5,350 bases of DNA from DATBAK01 sp036787815 (GTDB lineage Bacteria; Actinomycetota; Acidimicrobiia; IMCC26256; PALSA-610), in NCBI GenBank assembly GCA_036787815.1, contig DAIQOP010000270.1:1-5350 (forward strand). Direction: 5' to 3'. Each line of letters begins with the position of its first letter. The stretch's first letter is position 1. This document shows, piece by piece, positions 1 through 5,114 of the stretch. Made by a program: the position numbers and the translations under genes. Below the pieces are notes generated by a model. The model saw only the letters and a program-made list of their open reading frames with translations. It was not told where the DNA came from and ran no database searches.

Positions 1-36
1 ACGCCTACGCTGGTTCGAATCCAGCCTCCTCCACCA
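1..36 (+). tRNA. 3' part of a tRNA, probably tRNA-Tyr (5' part outside window)
   Basis: The first bases read as a tRNA T arm and acceptor end. The T stem GCTGG (9-13) pairs with CCAGC (21-25) around the loop TTCGAAT (14-20). The acceptor 3' strand CTCCTCC (26-32) is followed by discriminator A33 and an encoded CCA (34-36). The implied 5' acceptor strand would be GGAGGAG. The preceding bases, ending in GCCTACG, look like the 3' side of a long variable arm. Together with discriminator A and the CCTCC acceptor, this resembles bacterial and plastid tRNA-Tyr. The anticodon lies outside the window, so the amino acid is inferred. tRNA-Ser is less likely because it usually has G as discriminator. Confidence 0.75.
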
Positions 37-631
37 CGATCAGCGTCGTCATTTCCTTGTCGAACGGGGGGAGTACCTGGTCCTGCAACTCAACGACGGT
101 GGTGGCAACGCCGCGGCGCACGAAGTTTTCGACCAGTTCCAGCCCGATAAAGCCGGCGCCGACGACCACTGCCCGGAACGGCCGGTCGGGGTCGATCGTG
201 TCCTTGTGCCAATCGGGAGCTCGGCGGTCGTCGCCCGAGGGCGCGAGCTCCTCGAGGAGCAACGCGAGGTAGTCGTCGGAGACGCGCTGGCCGATTGTGA
301 ACGCCATCATCTCCTTCAGCGCATCGGCATCGGCAAGACCGTCGGCGCCCCAGGGATCGCGGCGTTGCTCGAGGACCCGCTTGAGCGTGACGAGCGCGAG
401 GTCGCGCGCCGCCTCACGTTGCCCGGCGGTCATCCCGCCCTGGTTCTCGCGAGCGCGCGTCGGATCGGGTCGCAGGTCGTCGCGGAGCAGGGAGAGGTCG
501 CCGGTGGCCTGCGCGAGCGCGGCGATCAATGGAGGAAGGTACGCGCGGCGGACGATGTGCCGGAGCACGTCGTCGTCGAGATCGGAGGCCGGGTCGTGAA
601 CCGGGTCGGTGGGCGCTCCGGGCGTCTGCAT
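5..631 (-). pseudogene. Truncated, chimeric flavoprotein: Baeyer-Villiger monooxygenase N-terminus joined to a different FAD/NAD-binding fragment
   Basis: Residues 1 to about 153 look like the N-terminal extension of 4-hydroxyacetophenone-type Baeyer-Villiger monooxygenases (FAD and NADPH enzymes that insert oxygen next to a ketone). The segment YLPPLIAALAQATGDLSLLR (31-50) and DWHKDTIDPDRPFR (140-153) are typical, the latter sitting just before the FAD Rossmann motif. The motif itself, VVVGAGFIGLE (155-165), and what follows, with VVELQDQVLPPFD, instead resemble NADH oxidase / CoA-disulfide reductase flavoproteins; a monooxygenase would normally show GAGxSGL here. After about residue 198 the frame reads antisense through the tRNA, giving the artefact tail EEAGFEPA, and stops at 5-7. 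Full monooxygenases of this type have around 600 or more residues, so this cannot be functional as one. The gene lies 44 bp downstream of the tetR gene in the same direction. A TACAAT box lies 9 bp before the ATG, and no Shine-Dalgarno is visible. Confidence 0.7.
37..165 (-). other. Short NADH-oxidase-like patch between the tRNA end and the monooxygenase fragment
   Basis: This stretch encodes, in frame, a Rossmann betaalphabeta unit of the kind that binds NAD in pyridine-nucleotide-disulfide oxidoreductases (GAGFIGLELVENF, then TTVVELQDQVLPPFD). It has neither the start nor the end of such a protein: its left edge meets the tRNA CCA end exactly, and its right edge lies within the GxGxxG motif shared with the monooxygenase family. 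Boundaries are approximate on the monooxygenase side because the two families share residues there. It may be a recombination scar or an assembly join. Confidence 0.5.
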
Positions 632-640
632 CGCGGCGGG

Positions 641-646
641 ATTGTA
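641..646 (-). promoter_or_regulatory. Possible -10 box of the monooxygenase fragment
   Basis: TACAAT on the minus strand matches TATAAT at five of six positions and ends 9 bases before the ATG at 631. There is no purine-rich ribosome binding site between them, so a leaderless or nearly leaderless transcript is plausible. No clear -35 is seen. Confidence 0.35.
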
Positions 647-675
647 CGGCTGCGCGTGCCGGCGCTCTTTGCGGG

Positions 676-1344
676 TCAGGCGTCGGGCGGTGCGGTTTCT
701 CCCTCAGGCGCCGTGCTCGGTGCGAAGAGCGCGGCGGTGAGCATGTCGATGAGGTTGTCGACGAACACGTCGGTCGCGTCGTGGTGACGACTCGTGACCG
801 GGTCGTCGAGGAGCCGGGCGTGGTCGGCGATGAGGTGGACCGACGCCTGCGCCAGCATGATGATCCGCTCGCGGGCCAGCCGGTCGGGGAGGGTCTCGGT
901 GAGTTGGCGGTGCAGCGCCGCGCCGGCGCGCAGCCCGGCCTCGGGGGTGACCGAGACCATCTCCTTGAGGTGGAGGTCGGGCTGGGAGGCGAAGTCGCCC
1001 ATGATCTTCACCCACGCCCGCTCGCTCTCGCCGAGGGTGAGGTAGTCGGCGATCGGGCGAACCAGGATCTCGAGCAACGCGCGGGGTTCCTTGTCGGTGC
1101 CGCGGGCGACGGCCCGGTCGTAGAGCTGTTGCTGGATCTCGGCGATCCGAGGCATGTGGCGCTCGATGAGGGCGAGGAACAGACCCTCGCGGTCGCCGAA
1201 GTGGAACTGCACGGCGGCGGTGTTGCGGGCTTCGGCGGCGATGCGGACCTCGCGCAGCGACACCGCGTTGATGCCCCGTTCGGCAAACAGGCGTTCGGCG
1301 ACGTCGAGGAGGTGGGCCCTGGTTCGTTCGCCGCGGGCGCTCAT
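676..1344 (-). CDS. TetR/AcrR-family transcriptional regulator
   Basis: This encodes a 222-residue DNA-binding repressor-type protein of normal length for the family. The N-terminal helix-turn-helix domain covers roughly residues 6-55. RTRAHLLDVAERLFAERG is the family's first helix region, SLREVRIAAEARNTAAVQ the helix-turn-helix, and FHFGDREGLF the usual YxHFxxKxxL-type element closing the domain. Residues 70-208 form the variable, mostly helical ligand-binding and dimer domain; the last 15 residues are Ala/Pro/Glu-rich and probably disordered. The ligand cannot be read from sequence. The gene is 44 bp upstream of the monooxygenase fragment in the same direction, so it may have controlled that gene, as TetR regulators beside flavin monooxygenases often do. 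The ATG at 1344 has no Shine-Dalgarno but has TAGACT 7 bases upstream, which suggests leaderless translation. Family assignment is firm; the target is inferred. Confidence 0.93.
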   Translation of the reverse strand: MSARGERTRAHLLDVAERLFAERGINAVSLREVRIAAEARNTAAVQFHFGDREGLFLALIERHMPRIAEIQQQLYDRAVARGTDKEPRALLEILVRPIADYLTLGESERAWVKIMGDFASQPDLHLKEMVSVTPEAGLRAGAALHRQLTETLPDRLARERIIMLAQASVHLIADHARLLDDPVTSRHHDATDVFVDNLIDMLTAALFAPSTAPEGETAPPDA

Positions 1345-1351
1345 GAGAACG

Positions 1352-1357
1352 AGTCTA
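1352..1357 (-). promoter_or_regulatory. Possible -10 box of the tetR gene (leaderless start)
   Basis: TAGACT on the minus strand fits TAnnnT and is separated from the ATG by 7 bases, placing transcription start at or next to the start codon. The box overlaps one arm of the imperfect inverted repeat at 1352-1393. The -35 region is poor. Confidence 0.4.
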
Positions 1358-1393
1358 AGGGCTGGTGAATTCTCGAATCGAAACCCTTGACTT
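1352..1393. promoter_or_regulatory. Imperfect inverted repeat in the tetR promoter, candidate operator
   Basis: On the plus strand AGTCTAAGGG (1352-1361) faces CCCTTGACTT (1384-1393). The arms match as CCCTT(A)GACT with one extra base in one arm and 22 bp between them. A second, perfect small palindrome, ATTC-TC-GAAT (1369-1378), lies between them. TetR proteins often bind dyads overlapping their own promoter, so self-regulation is plausible. This is inferred from position only. Confidence 0.3.
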
Positions 1394-1431
1394 AGTTCTA
1401 CTCGGAGTCCCCCATCGTGCTGTGCTCCCGA

Positions 1432-2853
1432 TCACGCCGTGAGGACGCGCACCTTGCTGGCCTGCTCGCCGCGGCGGCCCGGCGCGATCTCGAACGCGAC
1501 CCGCTGACCTTCGAGCGGTCGGATCGCCCCACCCGTCTCGAATGCCGAGAGGTGCACGAACAGATCCTTCTCTCCACCGTGGTCGATGAAGCCGAAGCCC
1601 TTGCGGGTATCGAACCACTTGATGGTGCCTTCCGGCGACTCGCCGTTCGTCCGGGGTGTCGCGGCGGCGGGAACCGGTGCGACCGGCGCGGTGGCCGAGC
1701 TGCGCGCCTGCACCGCTGCGGGCCGGAGCGACGCGAGCGCCGTGTCGGTCGGCTTGGCCAGACCGCCCGGGAGCTCGAGCTCGCGCTGCATCTTCAACGC
1801 GTCCTTGGTCTGGTCGCGCCCGATGAGCGAGATGATCGTGCCCCGAGCACCGGCGCGGGCGGTGCGGCCCGAGCGGTGCGTGTAGTCCTTCACGTCGGCC
1901 GGCGGATCGAAGTGCACGACGCACGCGACCTCGTCGACGTGGATGCCGCGCGCGGCGACGTCGGTGGCGATGAGCGCGTCGACGCGGCCGTTCATGAACA
2001 GCGAGAGCGCCCGCTCCCGCTGGCTCTGCGAACGGTTGCCGTGGATGGCCTCGTTGCGGATCCCGGCCTGGTCGAGCTTCTTGGCCAGCTGTTCGGTGCC
2101 CCGCTTGGTGCGGCAGAACACGATCGTCGGGCCCGCGTGCTTGATCACGTCGGCGCACACGACGACGCGGTCTTCGCGCTCGACCCGCCAGAACTCGTGT
2201 GTGGCGAGCGAGCGGGCCTCGTCGTTCTCGGGCAGCGTGTGCCGCACCGGGTTGCGCTGGTAGCGGCGCACGAGCGTGTCGACGGCGCCGTCGAGGGTGG
2301 CCGAGAAGAGCAGGGTCTGGCGGTCTTCGGGCGTGCCGTCGAGGATCTTCTTCACGACGGGCAGGAAGCCCATGTCGGCCATGCGGTCGGCCTCGTCGAC
2401 GACGACGATCTCGACCTTGTCGAGGACGACTTCGCCGCGCTCGCTGAGGTCGGTGAGGCGCCCGGGGCAGGCGACGAGCACGTCGACACCGCGGCGCAGG
2501 GCCTTCAGCTGGAGGCCGTACCCGGTGCCGCCGTAGACCGCGGCGACGCGGAGCTTGCGGGCCCGGCCGAGCCATTCGAGCTCGCCCGCGACCTGGGAGG
2601 CGAGCTCACGCGTCGGGACGAGGATGAGGGCGGTGGGCCGGCGGGCCGCCGCGCGCTTGACGCGGGCGACGATCGGGATGCCGAAGGCGAGGGTCTTGCC
2701 GGAGCCGGTGGGGGCCCGGCCCGAGACGTCGCGGCCGGCGCAGCCGTCGGCCAGGGTGAGGGTCTGGATCGCGAAGGGCGCGTCGATGCCGCGCGCTTTG
2801 AGCGTGGAGACGAGGTCGGCGGGGACGCCGAGCGCGTCGAACGAGGATGACAT
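1432..2853 (-). CDS. DEAD-box ATP-dependent RNA helicase with C-terminal cold-shock domain
   Basis: This 473-residue protein is predicted to unwind RNA using ATP in the cytoplasm, probably for ribosome assembly or mRNA remodelling. All helicase motifs are present: Q-motif region FAIQ (27-30), motif I APTGSGKT (47-54), Ia PTREL (80-84), GG (108-109), CPGR in place of TPGR (129-132), II DEAD (153-156), III SAT (184-186), IV IVFCRTK (244-250), V ATDVAARGIHV (296-306) and VI HRSGRTAR (326-333). An Ala/Pro/Thr-rich linker (about 375-407) leads to a complete cold-shock domain (408-472) with GTIKWFD, RNP1 KGFGFI (418-423) and RNP2 LFVHLS (431-436). This OB-fold binds single-stranded nucleic acid. 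The fusion is less common than separate CsdA-like and CspA-like proteins. The ATG at 2853 is chosen because GGAG lies 9 bases upstream and homology begins at SFDALGV; the frame stays open further upstream but that part has no helicase character. The gene is divergent from the zinc-ribbon gene. Confidence 0.95.
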   Translation of the reverse strand: MSSSFDALGVPADLVSTLKARGIDAPFAIQTLTLADGCAGRDVSGRAPTGSGKTLAFGIPIVARVKRAAARRPTALILVPTRELASQVAGELEWLGRARKLRVAAVYGGTGYGLQLKALRRGVDVLVACPGRLTDLSERGEVVLDKVEIVVVDEADRMADMGFLPVVKKILDGTPEDRQTLLFSATLDGAVDTLVRRYQRNPVRHTLPENDEARSLATHEFWRVEREDRVVVCADVIKHAGPTIVFCRTKRGTEQLAKKLDQAGIRNEAIHGNRSQSQRERALSLFMNGRVDALIATDVAARGIHVDEVACVVHFDPPADVKDYTHRSGRTARAGARGTIISLIGRDQTKDALKMQRELELPGGLAKPTDTALASLRPAAVQARSSATAPVAPVPAAATPRTNGESPEGTIKWFDTRKGFGFIDHGGEKDLFVHLSAFETGGAIRPLEGQRVAFEIAPGRRGEQASKVRVLTA

Positions 2854-2862
2854 TGGTGGGTA

Positions 2863-2866
2863 CTCC
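2863..2866 (-). promoter_or_regulatory. Ribosome binding site of the helicase gene
   Basis: GGAG on the minus strand lies 9 bases before the ATG at 2853. It decides this start over the open reading frame extending upstream. Confidence 0.7.
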
Positions 2867-2876
2867 GGATTGGTCG

Positions 2877-2895
2877 GCTTGCCCCATTGGCAAGC
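2877..2895 (-). promoter_or_regulatory. Hairpin in the helicase mRNA leader
   Basis: On the minus strand GCTTGCC and GGCAAGC form a perfect 7-bp stem around a 5-base loop (AATGG), only 10 bases upstream of the GGAG ribosome binding site. A hairpin here could influence ribosome access or leader stability; alternatively it is a protein-binding dyad. Cold-shock mRNAs commonly carry structured leaders, but a regulatory role here is inferred. Confidence 0.4.
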
Positions 2896-2914
2896 AGGGT
2901 GGTCACGATCGCCT

Positions 2915-2930
2915 GGGGTGAACGAACCCC
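2915..2930. repeat. Short inverted repeat upstream of the helicase gene
   Basis: GGGGT (2915-2919) faces ACCCC (2926-2930) across six bases. It forms a second small hairpin or dyad in the same leader, 20 bp from the one before the ribosome binding site. Confidence 0.3.
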
Positions 2931-2933
2931 GAG

Positions 2934-2959
2934 ACGCAGACCGACCGACCGAACGCAGA
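2934..2959. repeat. Direct repeats ACGCAGA flanking a GACC tandem run
   Basis: ACGCAGA occurs at 2934-2940 and 2953-2959 with a 19-bp period. A run of three and a half GACC units fills 2939-2952. It lies inside the divergent intergenic region and could be a protein-binding site or simple sequence expansion. Confidence 0.35.
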
Positions 2960-3060
2960 GCGTGAGGAGCGGAGTCGCGAGAGAGCACGCGTACCCGATA
3001 CGAAGCCCGTGCCTCGACTGGAGGTGGACGGACCCGGTCACCGTAGCACGGGGCGTGTCC

Positions 3061-3066
3061 TAACCT
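3061..3066 (+). promoter_or_regulatory. Possible -10 box for the zinc-ribbon gene
   Basis: TAACCT fits TAnnnT. Transcription would begin near 3073-3074, giving a leader of about 63 bases before the ATG at 3137. A GTG exactly 7 bases after the box (3074) is in frame with the gene. No good -35 is visible. TACGGT on the opposite strand (3040-3045) could be the matching -10 for the helicase. Confidence 0.3.
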
Positions 3067-3122
3067 GGACCGTGTGCGTGGCGCGTACCGAGCGCATCTC
3101 GGCGCCCGGCTGCCACACCTAC

Positions 3123-3127
3123 GGAGG
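3123..3127 (+). promoter_or_regulatory. Ribosome binding site of the zinc-ribbon gene
   Basis: GGAGG, followed by GAA, lies 9 bases before the ATG at 3137. It is the strongest Shine-Dalgarno in the window and supports the shorter 89-residue product over the in-frame GTG at 3074. Confidence 0.75.
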
Positions 3128-3136
3128 GAACGACGA

Positions 3137-3406
3137 ATGGGAACATCGGTCGTGATCGGCTGCTTCGGCTGCCTCACGGATCTCGCCAGCTTCGAGGCCG
3201 ACGAGCGGCAACGCTTGTTCCAGGATGGCGTCGAGAAGAAGGGCCCGTTCGAGTGGACCTGCTCGCGTTGCGGTGCCGAATACCGCCGCAAGGCCCCCGA
3301 CATCAAGCAGGCGCTGGTGCCCGAGGTCTGGGATGCCGCCAACGACCGCTACCACCTGCTGCTGGTCCGCCAGCCGCTGGCCCCGAAGCGCAGCGCCCGT
3401 TCCTGA
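3137..3406 (+). CDS. Small protein with two CxxC pairs, zinc-ribbon-like, function unknown
   Basis: This 89-residue protein has Cys9-x-x-Cys12 (GCFGC) near its start and Cys42-x-x-Cys45 (WTCSRCG) in its middle. Four such cysteines can hold one zinc ion as in a zinc ribbon. Between them is a charged, probably helical stretch (residues 17-36); a basic patch (YRRK) follows the second pair, and the C-terminus is Lys/Arg/Ser-rich. There is no signal peptide or membrane segment. I do not recognise the family. The basic residues and divergent position beside an RNA helicase/cold-shock gene would fit a nucleic-acid or ribosome-associated role, but this is only inference. The ATG at 3137 has a strong ribosome binding site; an upstream GTG at 3074 would add 21 Arg-rich residues of no evident conservation. 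Confidence 0.75.
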   Translation: MGTSVVIGCFGCLTDLASFEADERQRLFQDGVEKKGPFEWTCSRCGAEYRRKAPDIKQALVPEVWDAANDRYHLLLVRQPLAPKRSARS

Positions 3407-3475
3407 GACGGGGCTGCGCCACTCGGCCGAAAACGCGATACTGGGGGCCGGTGGGGCCCTGGCCGCCATCACTGA

Positions 3476-3490
3476 CCCCACACAGTGGGG
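3476..3490 (+). terminator. Hairpin after the zinc-ribbon gene, weak terminator candidate
   Basis: CCCCAC and GTGGGG form a perfect 6-bp stem with a tight ACA loop, 70 bases after the zinc-ribbon stop codon. A T-rich stretch follows only after about a dozen bases (ACTTTCTTCGCCTTCTTT, 3504-3521), so it is not a textbook intrinsic terminator. Confidence 0.25.
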
Positions 3491-3556
3491 CGGCCGGGTC
3501 CTAACTTTCTTCGCCTTCTTTCGGGCTTCCGTGCCAGGCAATGGGCAAACCTGTCG

Positions 3557-3562
3557 TATCCT
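3557..3562 (+). promoter_or_regulatory. Possible -10 box for the small basic ORF
   Basis: TATCCT fits TAnnnT and ends exactly 7 bases before the GTG at 3570. This is the same spacing as at the tetR start, so a leaderless transcript is plausible. Confidence 0.35.
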
Positions 3563-3569
3563 GGGTTCC

Positions 3570-3722
3570 GTGACCGTCGAGAAGTCCACCCGCGAGAAGC
3601 GCCGTCGCCCTGCTGCTGCAGAGGCCAACGACCGTGTCCGGAGCTCGGTCGAGCCCGTGAGGGCACCGGTCGATGCCGAGGCCAGGCGCCGGGCCCGCGA
3701 GCGCGCCGGGAGCGACGACTAG
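3570..3722 (+). CDS. Possible 50-residue basic protein, leaderless, function unknown
   Basis: A GTG-started frame encodes 50 residues, rich in Arg, Glu, Ala and Val, starting MTVEKSTREKRRRPAAAE and ending EARRRARERAGSDD. It has no cysteines, membrane segment or recognisable domain, and is probably disordered or helical. Support comes from the TATCCT box 7 bases before the GTG, the sensible charged composition with high G/C at third positions, and the lack of a better gene in this gap. Against it are the short length and absence of a ribosome binding site. It ends about 180 bp before the converging amidohydrolase gene. It may be a real small protein or chance. Confidence 0.4.
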   Translation: MTVEKSTREKRRRPAAAEANDRVRSSVEPVRAPVDAEARRRARERAGSDD

Positions 3723-3900
3723 CCGAAGGTTCCTCTGCGTCAGCTGCGCGAACGTCTCGAGCAGGCAGGCGAGCGTCGATCTTCTGCTCGACGCGACGGA
3801 GATCGGCTTCCGCGTTGACGGCGACCCGCAGGGCCTCTTCGTCGCGCCCGCGGTCGCGTTCGGAGGCGCGGCGCTCGGAGGCGCGTCGCTCGGAGGACGA
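3723..3900 (-). other. Gap between convergent genes; coding-like but start-less charged stretch
   Basis: No complete gene is visible. On the minus strand, directly after the amidohydrolase stop and in its frame, the sequence reads as a charged, helix-favouring stretch: SERRA repeats, then RDEEALRVAVNAEADLRRVE and QKIDARL. A one-frame shift near 3775 would continue as LLETFAQLTQRNLRL, which looks like coiled coil. There is no ATG, GTG or TTG to start it on that strand in this interval. It may be the remnant of a coiled-coil gene, a former C-terminal extension, or chance in GC-rich DNA. No terminator with a T-run is seen between the converging genes. Confidence 0.3.
3860..3896. repeat. 15-bp tandem repeat, about two and a half copies
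   Basis: TCGGAGGCGCGGCGC (3860-3874) is repeated with one mismatch at 3875-3889, and a third partial copy TCGGAGG follows at 3890-3896. The 15-bp period keeps a reading frame; on the minus strand each unit encodes SERRA. It ends just short of the amidohydrolase stop codon. Confidence 0.6.
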
Positions 3901-5100
3901 CTACCGGCGACTGAAGGCGGGGCTCTGGTTCTCGGGAAGCTCCGTGAGCGGTGTCGCGAGCTCCTCGACCGTCGGCCCGTGCGCGTCGGCGAGGGGCGCG
4001 AGCCCGGCGAGATCGAAGCCGTACACGCGCGCCGCGTTCTCCGACAGCACGAGCTTGAGCTCTTCGGGCTTCCAGCCTGCGAAGGTGCGCCGCAACGATT
4101 CGCGCGAGTGCGGCGACGTTCCCTCCAAGTGCGGGTAGTCGCTGCCCCACATGATGCGGTCGATACCGATCGTCCGCATCGCGCGCGCGTCGCTCGGTGA
4201 CGGGAAGGCCGAGCCGACGAACACGTTGCGCCGGAAGTACTCGCTCGGCTGGTGGGGGAGCACGACCGAGTCGTCGATGCCGAGCTCGCCGATGCGGCCG
4301 TTACGGCGCATCTCGGCGTTCAGCTGGTCCATGCGGTCGAGCACGTCGGGGATCCAGCTCGTTCCCTGCTCGGTGAGCACGAGGGTGAGGCCGGGGAACC
4401 GGTCGAAGACACCCGACATCGTGATGTGCCAGAGCGCGCGGTTGGCCCAGAAGCCGGCCTCCATCACGAACATGACCACCGAGCACGCGACCTTCGGGAG
4501 CTTCGGTACGCCCGTGCCGCCCGCGTGGTGCGTGACGGGGATGCCGCGTTCCTGGCAGACCTGCCAGATCGGGTCGTAGGTGCGCGAGAACAGCGGCTCG
4601 ATCCACGGCGTGTCGGGCGAGACCCCGGGCAGCAGCACACCGCGCAAACCGTGCTCGTGGCCCCAGACGATGTCCTTGAGGGCCTCGTCGACGTCGTTGA
4701 GGAAGATCTGGGTCTGCCCGGCGCGCCGGTTCGGCTCCTGTGCGCAGAAGTCGGCGAGCCAACGATTGTGGGCGCGAATGCCGGCCAGCCGGGCGGGGAA
4801 CTCGCTCGGGTTCGGGGCGGGTGCGATCACGGAACCGGTCGGGAAGAAGGGCGGCACGGTGTTCGGGAAGAGCACCTCGGCGACCACTCCCTCCGCTTCC
4901 TGGTCGCCGATCCGTTGCGCGCCGTCCCAGTTGCGGGTGCGACCGTCGGTCTGCAGGTCGCGGAAGGGGTTGGAGTACTTGCCTCTCCAGGCGTCGAACT
5001 CGTCGCGCCATTGCGGATCGAGGTACTCGCGGTACTGCGCGTGCGACGCGCCCGCGTGGCAGTCGGACGAGATGACGACGTAGTGATCGGTCGCACGCAT
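3901..5100 (-). CDS. Amidohydrolase_2 family metal-dependent hydrolase or decarboxylase
   Basis: This 399-residue protein belongs to the amidohydrolase superfamily group that includes ACMSD and resorcylate-type decarboxylases, cytoplasmic TIM-barrel enzymes with a metal centre. Visible elements are SSDCHAG (Asp13, His15) at the first strand, HHAGG (His191, His192), LVLTEQGTSWIPDVLDRMD (Glu244), and WGSDYPHLEGTSPHS (Asp321, His324), the usual catalytic Asp loop. Also typical is the C-terminal ENAARVYGFD. The first motif has one His where many members have HxH, a known variant of this subfamily. Length is normal. The substrate cannot be read; the P450 14 bp upstream suggests catabolism of an aromatic, terpenoid or steroid compound. 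The ATG at 5100 is chosen because AGGAG lies 6 bases upstream; an in-frame GTG at 5118 overlapping the P450 stop (GTGA) would add six residues. Confidence 0.88.
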   Translation of the reverse strand: MRATDHYVVISSDCHAGASHAQYREYLDPQWRDEFDAWRGKYSNPFRDLQTDGRTRNWDGAQRIGDQEAEGVVAEVLFPNTVPPFFPTGSVIAPAPNPSEFPARLAGIRAHNRWLADFCAQEPNRRAGQTQIFLNDVDEALKDIVWGHEHGLRGVLLPGVSPDTPWIEPLFSRTYDPIWQVCQERGIPVTHHAGGTGVPKLPKVACSVVMFVMEAGFWANRALWHITMSGVFDRFPGLTLVLTEQGTSWIPDVLDRMDQLNAEMRRNGRIGELGIDDSVVLPHQPSEYFRRNVFVGSAFPSPSDARAMRTIGIDRIMWGSDYPHLEGTSPHSRESLRRTFAGWKPEELKLVLSENAARVYGFDLAGLAPLADAHGPTVEELATPLTELPENQSPAFSRR

Positions 5101-5106
5101 GTCGGT

Positions 5107-5111
5107 CTCCT
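5107..5111 (-). promoter_or_regulatory. Ribosome binding site of the amidohydrolase gene
   Basis: AGGAG on the minus strand lies 6 bases before the ATG at 5100, just after the P450 stop codon. It favours this ATG over the GTG at 5118, which it follows. Confidence 0.7.
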
Positions 5112-5114
5112 GGA

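Noticed and set aside
529..1368. 279-residue plus-strand frame opposite the TetR gene
   Set aside because: It is antisense to a clear TetR protein and shows no recognisable domain.
1387..1392. TTGACT as a -35 box for a plus-strand gene
   Set aside because: No -10 follows at suitable distance, and no plus-strand gene is supported downstream.
1417..2850. 477-residue plus-strand frame opposite the helicase
   Set aside because: Its composition is a low-complexity Val/Arg/Asp/Gly/Glu mix, typical of the complement of a GC-rich gene, and the minus strand here encodes all helicase motifs in order.
2854..3342. Extension of the helicase reading frame to an upstream start at 3342
   Set aside because: The added 163 residues have no domain, read antisense through the zinc-ribbon gene, and ignore the GGAG site before the ATG at 2853. 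Open frames without stops are common by chance in GC-rich DNA.
3476..3490. Strong intrinsic terminator
   Set aside because: The stem is good, but no T-run follows directly, so it is listed only as a weak candidate.
3119..3628. 169-residue minus-strand frame over the zinc-ribbon gene
   Set aside because: The plus-strand gene has a strong ribosome binding site and two CxxC pairs; the opposite frame has neither signal nor domain.
3860..3896. CRISPR-like array
   Set aside because: The units are contiguous 15-bp copies with no spacers and look like a simple tandem expansion.
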